Virus record (IMG/VR): IMGVR_UViG_3300012984_000026 | Location: 1 to 34,989 of that record | Length of the DNA stretch: 34,989 nucleotides | From: a virus | Direction: 5' to 3' (one strand) | Part shown: positions 27,846 through 33,628 of the stretch, one piece after another | Position numbering within the stretch: the first letter of the stretch is position 1 | Layout of the letters: every line of letters starts with the position of its first letter | Translations under genes and position numbers: made by a program | The notes under the pieces: model-generated | The model's input: the letters and a program-made list of their open reading frames with translations, nothing else | The model's database searches: none | What the model was told of the DNA's origin: nothing

Positions 27846-27928
27846 AAACCCTAGCTCGACAGGTTCGACGCGGCGTCTCCGCAGGAGAGCCGCTGCCGGA
27901 CCCGTGGCCCATCTTCGGAGCCAACAAG

Positions 27929-28705
27929 ATGACACTGCGCAGGGGCAGCATCTCGATGATCGCTGGCCCGCCGGGCTCCATGAAGACCATCATGACGCTC
28001 AACGCAGTGAAGAACATGCAGGTGCCCACGCTGTATCACAGCTCCGACTCGGACGACTTCACGATGGCAAGCCGGTCGCTCTCCATGCTGACTGGTACGC
28101 CCACCGATGAGACCGAGACGTGGGTCATGACGCAGCACAAGCTCGCCTATGAGACGCTGAAGGACATGGACTTTGTCCGCTGGTCCTTCAGGTCTAGCCC
28201 CACCCTGGAGCACATGGGCCGGGAGGCCGAAGCCTTCCGTGAGCTGAAGGGTGAGTACCCTCACCTCACCGTGATCGACATCATGATGGACATTGACTAT
28301 GAGGGGGCCGGTGAGCAGAACTACTGGGCCCTCATGGCTGAACTGAAGGACATGGCACGTGAACAAGAGACTGCGATCCTGGTCGTTCACCATACGAGTG
28401 AGTCCGCAAAGGCCGGGTCTCCCCCTCCTCGCTCGGCGATCATGGGTAAGGCCAACCAGCTCCCAACACTCATTGTCACTCTGTGGGGGGATGCTCACGC
28501 TGGTACTCTGGACGTGGCGACAGTGAAGAACCGCTTCGGTCCGCAGGATGCGATGGGCAAGAAGTACTTCAAGATGAGTGCTCAGCCTGGCATCTGCCTG
28601 ATCGAGGAGATGGACCAGCCTGAACCCATGGGGATTCTGTTCAACGATGGACCCCGAGTCCCGTCCGATGAGAAGATCGACGTTTGGAAGGACGACGATG
28701 TGTAA
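27929..28705 (+). CDS. RecA/DnaB-like ATPase, probable replicative helicase
   Basis: From ATG 27929 the product has 258 residues. The Walker A region is AGPPGSMKT (residues 12-20), where Met replaces the second glycine of GxxGxGKT. LTVIDIMMD is in the Walker B position and ILVVHHTSES in the sensor strand, as in DnaB/RecA-type ATPases. It probably unwinds DNA at the fork with the primase downstream. A CTG at 27842, seven bases after GGAGG, would add 29 residues (LARQVRRGVSAGE, then PDPWPIFGANK) that read as natural coding and close an otherwise odd 83-base gap, so the true start may be there. Confidence 0.82.
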   Translation: MTLRRGSISMIAGPPGSMKTIMTLNAVKNMQVPTLYHSSDSDDFTMASRSLSMLTGTPTDETETWVMTQHKLAYETLKDMDFVRWSFRSSPTLEHMGREAEAFRELKGEYPHLTVIDIMMDIDYEGAGEQNYWALMAELKDMAREQETAILVVHHTSESAKAGSPPPRSAIMGKANQLPTLIVTLWGDAHAGTLDVATVKNRFGPQDAMGKKYFKMSAQPGICLIEEMDQPEPMGILFNDGPRVPSDEKIDVWKDDDV

Positions 28706-28751
28706 CGGACACTGCTGGTGCGGCCGACCCTACCCCTGCCTGGAGCACTGA
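28698..28751 (+). CDS. 17-residue cysteine-rich peptide
   Basis: ATG 28698 overlaps the helicase stop, with a GGACGACG site in front. The peptide MCNGHCWCGRPYPCLEH has four cysteines and two histidines in 17 residues, enough for a zinc site. The short length makes translation uncertain; the overlap and composition argue for it. Confidence 0.42.
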   Translation: MCNGHCWCGRPYPCLEH

Positions 28752-28752
28752 G

Positions 28753-28842
28753 ATGTGTTGTGACAAGCCGTGCATCGTCGCGGTCTGGATCGATGGCAAG
28801 TACGTCAACCAGTGCATCAACTGCGGCAAGGTGGTCGGGTGA
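28753..28842 (+). CDS. 29-residue zinc-ribbon-like peptide
   Basis: The ATG follows the previous stop by one base. The peptide has CCDKPC and later CINCGKVVG, the typical two-knuckle zinc ribbon with a beta turn between (VAVWIDGKYVNQ). The stop overlaps the GTG of the nuclease gene. It may be a stand-alone zinc ribbon binding nucleic acid or protein. Confidence 0.55.
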   Translation: MCCDKPCIVAVWIDGKYVNQCINCGKVVG

Positions 28843-29261
28843 CCCGAGGGCTGAAGAAGTTCTGTAAGGATTGTCCCGAGGGGAGCCGTCGACCGGCTCC
28901 CCATCCGGGGCCACGGTGTGCAACACACCACAGGGAGGTCCAGAAGCAGCGTAGAGAGGCCGCTCACAGCCGCAGGATCTACGAGGTGTACGGACTGACC
29001 AAGGACCAGTACGAGTCCCTATACAAGGCGCAGGGAGGCACGTGCTATATCTGCCAGCGAGCATTCGGCAAACGCAAGAAGCTGGCAGTTGACCACGACC
29101 ACAAGACCGGTTACGTTCGTGGCTTGCTGTGCTCTCCGTGCAACAATATCCTCGCACACCTGCGGGACGACAAGGATGCGGCACACCGAGTGTTCGTGTA
29201 CTTGTACAACCCGCCAGCATTCAATACGATAGGACAGGTGAGACCGGATGGAACTGACTGA
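28839..29261 (+). CDS. Recombination endonuclease VII-like nuclease
   Basis: GTG 28839 overlaps the previous stop (GTGA); the start further upstream would be inside the 29-residue frame. Of 140 residues, the N-terminus is basic with CKDCPEG. The core is YGLTKDQYESLYKAQGGTCYICQRAF, then VDHDHKTG with the DHDH motif, then VRGLLCSPCNNILAHL with the second zinc CxxC and catalytic asparagine. It resolves branched DNA such as Holliday junctions. Lying inside the replication operon, it likely debranches DNA before packaging, unlike the lysis-flanking HNH copies. Confidence 0.92.
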   Translation: MTRGLKKFCKDCPEGSRRPAPHPGPRCATHHREVQKQRREAAHSRRIYEVYGLTKDQYESLYKAQGGTCYICQRAFGKRKKLAVDHDHKTGYVRGLLCSPCNNILAHLRDDKDAAHRVFVYLYNPPAFNTIGQVRPDGTD

Positions 29262-29421
29262 CGACGAACTCTCCGAGCTGTTCGACGTTCTCTACGACAA
29301 CGTGTACTACGGTGAGGCTGAGATCGTATACGGCAACACCCTCCGGGGTGTTGCTCGGCGGTCACTGCTGAAGAAGGTGGATGATGAGGCGTCAAGGCGC
29401 GGACTCTGGTGGGCGGGATGA
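29248..29421 (+). CDS. Unknown acidic protein, 57 residues
   Basis: ATG 29248 lies 14 bases before the endonuclease stop with AGGACAGGTGAGACCGG upstream. The N-terminal half is acidic (MELTDDELSELFDVLYD) and may be helical; the C-terminal half is basic (GVARRSLLKKVDDEASRRG). Function is unknown. It overlaps the primase zinc-finger gene by 38 bases. Confidence 0.62.
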   Translation: MELTDDELSELFDVLYDNVYYGEAEIVYGNTLRGVARRSLLKKVDDEASRRGLWWAG

Positions 29422-29785
29422 CTTCCCAGAGTTCCCCATCGCTCCCGTACTCGTGCATTACGGAGGAGCTGATGTTCCTTCTGGCTACGGATGGCGTCCC
29501 TACGTCTGCCCGTTTCATGGAGACCGAGACGCCTCCGGTTCAGTCAACACACAGAAGCAAGTCTACAACTGCCATGCGGCCGACTGCCCCAAGGGTAACG
29601 CCGTCCAGGTGATCATGCAGTACGAAAGGTTGGACTATGCCAGCGCTGTCGAAAGAGCAGCGGCAATATCTGGAGCGAGCAACGCTCCAGTACGCGGAGA
29701 ATCTGGACGACGCAGCCGACTGGCTGGCGGGACGCGGAATCGATCTGGAGTTCGCTCGTTCAAGAGGACTTGGCGTAGTTCGTGA
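29384..29785 (+). CDS. Primase zinc-binding (CHC2-type) protein
   Basis: Start ATG 29384 (29381 also possible) after AAGAAGG. Residues about 43-85, VCPFHGDRDASGSVNTQKQ then YNCHAADCPKGNAV, fit the DnaG CHC2 zinc finger that reads template sequence during primer synthesis, and VIMQYERLDYASAVERAAA follows as in DnaG. The last 45 residues are basic and unlike any primase and overlap the TOPRIM gene by about 150 bases in another frame. The primase thus appears as two polypeptides. Confidence 0.85.
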   Translation: MRRQGADSGGRDDFPEFPIAPVLVHYGGADVPSGYGWRPYVCPFHGDRDASGSVNTQKQVYNCHAADCPKGNAVQVIMQYERLDYASAVERAAAISGASNAPVRGESGRRSRLAGGTRNRSGVRSFKRTWRSS

Positions 29786-30287
29786 AGCCCTTCCGGGTCA
29801 CGAGGGCGCCATCGGGCGCCTCGCCATCCCGTATCTGACCGACAAGGGCCCGGTCAACATGAACTTCAGGTGCATCCAGGACCACGTCTGCAAGGAGGTG
29901 GCCAAGCACCCGAAGTATTGGCGCCGCAAGGGATCCCCGACCAACATCTACGGTGTCCAGTCGGTCGGCTGGGCCGAGGACTGGATCGTGGTGACCGAGG
30001 GCGAGATCGACGCCATGATCTGGCAGCAGATCGGGGTGCCTGCGCTCGGCATCCCCGGCGCAGAGAACTGGAAGCCCCACTGGGCCAACCTCCTGGAAGA
30101 CTTCAGTCGTGTATACTTGGCTGAGGATGGTGACGACGCAGGTAAGGATCTGTGGATCGCCATGTCTGAGCACATCGACCAGAGCAACACGCTGGTTGTG
30201 CGCATGAAGATGCCAGACGGAGAGGACACGAACTCGATGTACCTCAAGTCGGGCAAGGACTACCTTCTGGGACGGATCAAGAAGTGA
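29637..30287 (+). CDS. Primase TOPRIM catalytic protein
   Basis: The 216-residue product begins at ATG 29637 with AAAGG seven bases upstream. ADWLAGRGIDLEFARSRGLGVV (about 27-48) is the N-terminal DnaG core. IVVTEGEIDAMI (glutamate motif) and LAEDGDDAGKD (DxD motif) are the TOPRIM metal site that makes primers. It lacks the helicase-binding C-terminal domain of cellular DnaG. It complements the overlapping zinc-finger protein; the two would form one primase. Confidence 0.92.
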   Translation: MPALSKEQRQYLERATLQYAENLDDAADWLAGRGIDLEFARSRGLGVVREALPGHEGAIGRLAIPYLTDKGPVNMNFRCIQDHVCKEVAKHPKYWRRKGSPTNIYGVQSVGWAEDWIVVTEGEIDAMIWQQIGVPALGIPGAENWKPHWANLLEDFSRVYLAEDGDDAGKDLWIAMSEHIDQSNTLVVRMKMPDGEDTNSMYLKSGKDYLLGRIKK

Positions 30288-30610
30288 GCAGAAGTTGGCG
30301 TGAGGGCCCTGGCGGGCCCTCCCTCCCCAAGTACACCCGCAGCAAGTTCAAGTACGTACCAGAGGAGATTGAAGTGCCTGTCACGCAGGTGTTTATCATC
30401 GTCAACGAGTGGGTAGACCTCAATGGGGACACCTCCTCGGAGGTGGTCGGCGGCAAGTGGTACGACGGCGAAGACGCCGCATGGGATGCGCTCGATGAGA
30501 TCGCAGTCAAGAACGGCGTCGAGCTGGAGGATGATGCAACGGCCGTCCAGGTGGACACCCCCACTCTGGAGTCCGATGAGTACCGAATTGAGGAGCTGAC
30601 ACGTGGGTAA
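30284..30610 (+). CDS. Unknown acidic protein, 108 residues
   Basis: GTG 30284 overlaps the primase stop (GTGA). The first 30 residues are basic and proline-rich (REGPGGPSLPKYTRSKFKY). The rest is acidic alpha/beta (VFIIVNEWVDLNGDTSSEVVGGKWYDGEDAAWDAL), resembling small phage proteins with a ferredoxin-like strand pattern. No motif was recognised. Confidence 0.68.
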   Translation: MSRSWREGPGGPSLPKYTRSKFKYVPEEIEVPVTQVFIIVNEWVDLNGDTSSEVVGGKWYDGEDAAWDALDEIAVKNGVELEDDATAVQVDTPTLESDEYRIEELTRG

Positions 30611-30755
30611 GCATCGAGGAGACAACGGAGACAAGCCGGGTGCGCCGTTCGGAAACGGACCGCACCCCACTCCCAAGGAGTCCGAGGAGAAGGGCAAGTC
30701 CTTCGATCGGCAGTGGGAGTACAACAAGGCTCGCGGAGAAGGGAAGAAGAAGTGA
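30603..30755 (+). CDS. Disordered basic peptide, 50 residues
   Basis: GTG 30603 overlaps the previous gene by eight bases, with GAGGAGCTGACAC upstream. The composition is polar and charged with many Gly, Pro and Lys (GDNGDKPGAPFGNGPHPTPK) and no fold can be suggested. The end KARGEGKKK is strongly basic. Its stop overlaps the next GTG (GTGA). Confidence 0.55.
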   Translation: MGKHRGDNGDKPGAPFGNGPHPTPKESEEKGKSFDRQWEYNKARGEGKKK

Positions 30756-30817
30756 CTGACCACAACTGCACCAACCCCCCGCACTTTCCGCCCCACTGTG
30801 GGTGCCCTGCGGGATGA
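30752..30817 (+). CDS. 21-residue His/Cys-rich peptide
   Basis: GTG 30752 and stop TGA at 30815 overlap the neighbours by four bases each (GTGA, ATGA), the coupling used throughout this operon. The peptide TDHNCTNPPHFPPHCGC has three cysteines and three histidines, which could bind zinc. Its shortness leaves some doubt. Confidence 0.42.
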   Translation: MTDHNCTNPPHFPPHCGCPAG

Positions 30818-31212
30818 CAGATCGTCCCACCTGGGATGACTTCTTTCTCGACCTAGCTCAGCTATGGTCAACGATGTCCACGTGCTCCCGCCGTCAGGTG
30901 GGGGCCGTGGTCGTCCAGGACAGGAAGGTCATCGGCAATGGATTCAACGGAGTTGCCAGCGGTGCCACCCATTGTGTCGATGGTGGCTGCCCAAGAGGGC
31001 AGCTCAGCTATGATGCTGTACCGCCGGGAGCCGATTACAACCAGTTCCCCTGCTACGCCATCCACGCAGAGCACAATGCCGTCCTTCAGGCAGGTCTTGC
31101 AGCTTGCGCTGGAGCGACGATCTATGTGACTGACGAACCTTGTCAGCAGTGCTCAAACCTCATCGAACACGCCAAGATTGGGAGAGTCGTTGTACTACGT
31201 GAAGTATCGTGA
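30814..31212 (+). CDS. Deoxycytidylate (dCMP) deaminase family protein
   Basis: ATG 30814 is taken because it overlaps the previous stop; a 12-base longer frame is less likely. The 132 residues contain HAEHNAV (H84, E86) and DEPCQQC (C110, C113), the zinc and proton-shuttle residues of cytidine/dCMP deaminases, plus GNGFNG of the substrate loop. It converts dCMP to dUMP, which feeds ThyX two genes further on. dCTP regulation motifs cannot be judged. Confidence 0.93.
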   Translation: MTDRPTWDDFFLDLAQLWSTMSTCSRRQVGAVVVQDRKVIGNGFNGVASGATHCVDGGCPRGQLSYDAVPPGADYNQFPCYAIHAEHNAVLQAGLAACAGATIYVTDEPCQQCSNLIEHAKIGRVVVLREVS

Positions 31213-31363
31213 CAAGGATGGGTGGGCCACATCGGGGCCTTACGTCGATCCGGACGGAGCCGACCGTGCGTACACCGAGCACGCCGATCTCTACCGGTAC
31301 GTGACGCTGGTCCACACTGAGACCGTGACGAACGAGGTGGTCCTCCGTGACAGTACAGCCTGA
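31190..31363 (+). CDS. Small protein, 57 residues
   Basis: TTG 31190 is preferred since GGGAGAG lies five bases upstream; TTG 31178 is in frame. The protein is a short beta-rich domain (YYVKYRDKDGWATSGPYVD, then YVTLVHTETVTNEVV). No family was recognised. It overlaps the deaminase gene by 23 bases and the following gene by 17. Confidence 0.62.
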   Translation: MYYVKYRDKDGWATSGPYVDPDGADRAYTEHADLYRYVTLVHTETVTNEVVLRDSTA

Positions 31364-31658
31364 GTTGGCCTGGATCGATCAGGCCATCGGTCACCTCAAC
31401 GCCACGCTGGCGTCGAAGAACGAGGACTACCGCATCGACGGTGAGTTCAGCAACTTCGAGTTCGCTGGCGCCATCGCTGGCATCCACCCGCTCGACGTCA
31501 TCGTTACCCAGATCGGCATCAAGCTGGGCAGGCTCAAGGGCCTGGCCAACCAGCCGAAGAACGAGGCTCGACTGGACACCCTCAAGGATCTGGCGGGGTA
31601 CGCTGTCATCCTGTACGCTTACAGTCTGGCTGAGGAGGAGAAGAACCGTGGGGCATGA
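31347..31658 (+). CDS. DUF1599-like nucleotide-metabolism protein, 103 residues
   Basis: GTG 31347. Residues KNEDYRIDGEFSNFEFAGAI and IGIKLGRLKGL, then DTLKDLAGYAVILYAY, match the pattern of DUF1599/phage nucleotide modification-associated proteins, a family related to all-alpha NTP pyrophosphohydrolases. The conserved EDY, KxxR and DxxKDL-type residues could bind metal and nucleotide. Between dCMP deaminase and ThyX, a role in dNTP pool control or cleansing is likely. I am confident in the family, less in the reaction. Confidence 0.78.
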   Translation: MTVQPELAWIDQAIGHLNATLASKNEDYRIDGEFSNFEFAGAIAGIHPLDVIVTQIGIKLGRLKGLANQPKNEARLDTLKDLAGYAVILYAYSLAEEEKNRGA

Positions 31659-31740
31659 GCGAGGCGAAGACCAGCAGACCACCGAGGAACCCGCTGGTCA
31701 CGACGAAGACCACCCGAGTTCCATCGAGGAGGAGCAGTGA
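31648..31740 (+). CDS. 30-residue acidic peptide
   Basis: GTG 31648 with GAGGAGGAGAAG upstream, inside the end of the previous gene, and stop overlapping the ThyX GTG. The peptide is almost only polar and acidic (GEDQQTTEEPAGHDEDHP). It may be translated mainly to couple ThyX expression; its own role is unknown. Confidence 0.45.
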   Translation: MGHERGEDQQTTEEPAGHDEDHPSSIEEEQ

Positions 31741-32477
31741 AGGTACTTCTGATCGGCAAGACCAAGGTCGACCTGTTCCCCTTCCAGGGGGACTCCCGGC
31801 ACGTAATGCCGGGCAAGGCTGAAGGCTCCAAGTTCGAGAAGCGAGTCCGTGCGAGCGATGCCGACTACCTCTCGGAGGAGAGCGAAGGCCAGGAGCTGAT
31901 CGAGTTCGCGGGTCGCCTATGCTACGAGTCGTTCCACCTGCCCAACGAGGACACCAGCACCAACGATGCGTACGTGCGCAACATCGTCAGCCAGGGTCAC
32001 GAGTCCGTGCTGGAGCACGTCTCGGTCACCTTCTACGTCGAAGGCGTCAGCCGGAATCTGACCCACGAGTTGATCCGACACCGTCACCTCAGCTTCTCCG
32101 AGCTGTCGCAGCGGTTCGTCAACATGGAAGAGGCCAACGTCGTCATCCCTCCCGCTTTCCGCAAGGAGGGTGGGACTGATGTGAAGTACCCTCTTGGCGA
32201 CGCCCACAAGGGGGCGTACAATGAGGCTGTAGACTTCCTCAAGGAGAGTGGTTACAGCCGCAAGCAGGCCCGCGAGGCGGCCCGCTACGGCCTTCCTGCG
32301 GGGACTGAGACCAAGCTCGTCGTGACCGGCAACCTGCGGGCATGGCGGGATGTACTGAAGAAGCGGTTGTCCGTCCATGCGGACGCCGAGATGCAGGAGT
32401 TCGCGCTCAAGGTGTGGGAGCAGCTCTCCGCCGACTACCCGGACGTGTTCGCGGACATCGAGTATCAGGAGGACTGA
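31737..32477 (+). CDS. thyX: Flavin-dependent thymidylate synthase ThyX
   Basis: The 246-residue product starts at GTG 31737 (GTGA with the previous stop) after GAGGAGGAGCA. It carries the ThyX motif RHRHLSFSELSQR (114-126) and GHESVLEH (87-94), then LPAGTETKLVVTGNLRAWRD. It makes dTMP from dUMP using FAD and methylene-tetrahydrofolate. Together with the dCMP deaminase it lets the phage make its own thymidylate. Length is near the family norm. Confidence 0.96.
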   Translation: MKVLLIGKTKVDLFPFQGDSRHVMPGKAEGSKFEKRVRASDADYLSEESEGQELIEFAGRLCYESFHLPNEDTSTNDAYVRNIVSQGHESVLEHVSVTFYVEGVSRNLTHELIRHRHLSFSELSQRFVNMEEANVVIPPAFRKEGGTDVKYPLGDAHKGAYNEAVDFLKESGYSRKQAREAARYGLPAGTETKLVVTGNLRAWRDVLKKRLSVHADAEMQEFALKVWEQLSADYPDVFADIEYQED

Positions 32478-32480
32478 CGT

Positions 32481-32567
32481 ATGTCAGGCAAGCAAGATGA
32501 GAAGAGTGAACGTCACCCGAAGCCGGAATGGCCGAGGCCCACTGGTCCTGCGGATCGAGAGGTTTGA
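32481..32567 (+). CDS. 28-residue basic/polar peptide
   Basis: ATG 32481 follows AGGAGGACTGACGT, a good site at slightly long spacing. The peptide is charged and proline-rich (KQDEKSERHPKPEWPRPTGP). Function is unknown; the next ATG lies two bases beyond the stop. Confidence 0.5.
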   Translation: MSGKQDEKSERHPKPEWPRPTGPADREV

Positions 32568-32569
32568 GC

Positions 32570-32734
32570 ATGGGAAAGAAGTCGGAAGCGTACAACAAGG
32601 CTCGCGAGGCCGAGGTTCAGAGCAAGACCCGCTGGCTCCTGGACCCGACCGATCAGAATCGACGGGACGCTCAGCAGGCTGAGGAGATCGCCAACGTGGT
32701 CTTCCAGGAGATGCTGGACGACCCGAAGGGCTGA
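32570..32734 (+). CDS. Small helical protein, 54 residues, last gene of the operon
   Basis: ATG 32570 has GAGAGGTTTGAGC upstream. The protein is one or two long helices with mixed charge (MGKKSEAYNKAREAEVQSKTR; RRDAQQAEEIANVVFQEMLDD). No motif was recognised. It ends 16 bases before the terminator shared with the convergent lysis block. Confidence 0.68.
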   Translation: MGKKSEAYNKAREAEVQSKTRWLLDPTDQNRRDAQQAEEIANVVFQEMLDDPKG

Positions 32735-32750
32735 CCCACAACGCAAAGAA

Positions 32751-32776
32751 AGGCCCACCCCCGAAGGGGTGGGCCT
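32751..32776. terminator. Bidirectional intrinsic terminator
   Basis: AGGCCCACCCC and GGGGTGGGCCT pair perfectly (11 bp) around CGAA. A T-rich stretch follows on the plus side (CTTTGTTG) and an A-rich stretch precedes it (AAAGAA), so it can stop transcription from both directions between the convergent operons. Confidence 0.9.
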
Positions 32777-32784
32777 CTTTGTTG

Positions 32785-32961
32785 TCACTTGTTGATCAGG
32801 TTCATCACGGCAGACTTCGCGAAGGTGAGAGCAGCAGCCCCACCAGCGATCATAGCGTCGTGATAGTTGCTCAGGTTCGACAGGCTATACACTGACAGGA
32901 ACCCGAAGACGAACGTCGCTGCTGTACGTTCGGCTACATCGATGACCGCTTTGCGGTTCAC
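32785..32961 (-). CDS. r1t-type holin-like protein, 58 residues
   Basis: GTG 32961 overlaps the previous stop (GTGA). The pattern AERTAATFVFGFLSVYSLS and then DAMIAGGAAALTFAKSAV, with two short hydrophobic helices, resembles the r1t holin family frequent in actinophages. Holins make the membrane lesions that free the endolysin. Length is in the lower range for that family. It ends eight bases from the terminator and is the last gene of the tail/lysis block. Confidence 0.75.
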   Translation of the reverse strand: MNRKAVIDVAERTAATFVFGFLSVYSLSNLSNYHDAMIAGGAAALTFAKSAVMNLINK

Positions 32962-33077
32962 TTGCCCCTCCGATTCTTGCCCTTCACGGGCTTCGCCATC
33001 TTGGGCGGCATGGCCTTCCCCTTCTTGGGGTTGCCCTTCTGGGCATACGGGTTGCCCTTGGGCGTCTTAGCTGGCAT
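32958..33077 (-). CDS. Highly basic 39-residue peptide
   Basis: ATG 33077 is inside the end of the preceding gene. The peptide is built of Lys, Pro and Gly with little else (KTPKGNPYAQKGNPKKGKAMPPKM), with a KGxP-type repeat. Such peptides may bind DNA or the anionic wall, but none is established. It is coupled to the holin gene by a four-base overlap. Confidence 0.6.
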   Translation of the reverse strand: MPAKTPKGNPYAQKGNPKKGKAMPPKMAKPVKGKNRRGK

Positions 33078-33324
33078 ATCGATTCCTCAGTCTCTCGATC
33101 TGGATTGCTGACTGCGCGTCCATCCTGCCCGTCTGGGGGATCCCGAACAGGGCCTGTAGGCCACGGAGGTGGACGACCGTAGAGTCGTCCCAGACCCCAG
33201 TCTCCGGACACATCAGCGTCCGCTGAATGTCCTTGACGACGTCAGGGTCGTAGCGGTTGAATGGTGAGTGGACGTTCTGCTCGTACCATTCCGGTACGAC
33301 GTCATCCTGATCATGACTGGACAT
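33067..33324 (-). CDS. Peptidoglycan-binding-domain protein, 85 residues
   Basis: ATG 33324. Residues 28-80, DIQRTLMCPETGVWDDSTVVHLRGLQALFGIP and then QTGRMDAQSAIQIERLR, have the order of a PG_binding_1 three-helix domain with the typical W/LQ and tG positions. It has no enzyme domain. It may target a lysis or tail factor to the wall, or assist the holin next to it. The start lies inside the end of the previous gene. Confidence 0.7.
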   Translation of the reverse strand: MSSHDQDDVVPEWYEQNVHSPFNRYDPDVVKDIQRTLMCPETGVWDDSTVVHLRGLQALFGIPQTGRMDAQSAIQIERLRNRYAS

Positions 33325-33619
33325 CAGCGCCTACCTTCTCAGCGATACTGTCGACTACGCGACGGACCCCATCCACGTCCGCCCGCTGTGTAACCAGATC
33401 CTCAAGGGTGAAGATCCGTCCCCTCATTTCCGCGAGTTCCTGATCCTTCTCGATCAGCCTGCGGTTGAGTGCTTCGACTTCAGCCTGGAGTATAGCAACC
33501 GTGTTGGCTGCGTCACTCAGACCTTCCGACCTGGCGCTTCTCTTACCTCCCCACCATGCCCCGGCGGCGGTGCCGCCGAAGATGATGAGCTGGAGGATCG
33601 TGTCTATGTTACTGCTCAT
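33311..33619 (-). CDS. Membrane-anchored coiled-coil protein, 102 residues
   Basis: ATG 33619. One N-terminal transmembrane helix (IDTILQLIIFGGTAAGAWWGG) is followed by a basic turn and a long coiled coil (AILQAEVEALNRRLIEKDQELAEMRGRIFTLEDLV), as in phage lysis accessory or tail-base proteins. Position between the tail protein and the PG-binding gene suggests a lysis role, for example spanin-like or holin-regulating, but Gram-positive hosts need no classical spanin. Confidence 0.72.
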   Translation of the reverse strand: MSSNIDTILQLIIFGGTAAGAWWGGKRSARSEGLSDAANTVAILQAEVEALNRRLIEKDQELAEMRGRIFTLEDLVTQRADVDGVRRVVDSIAEKVGADVQS

Positions 33620-33628
33620 GCGCTCCCC

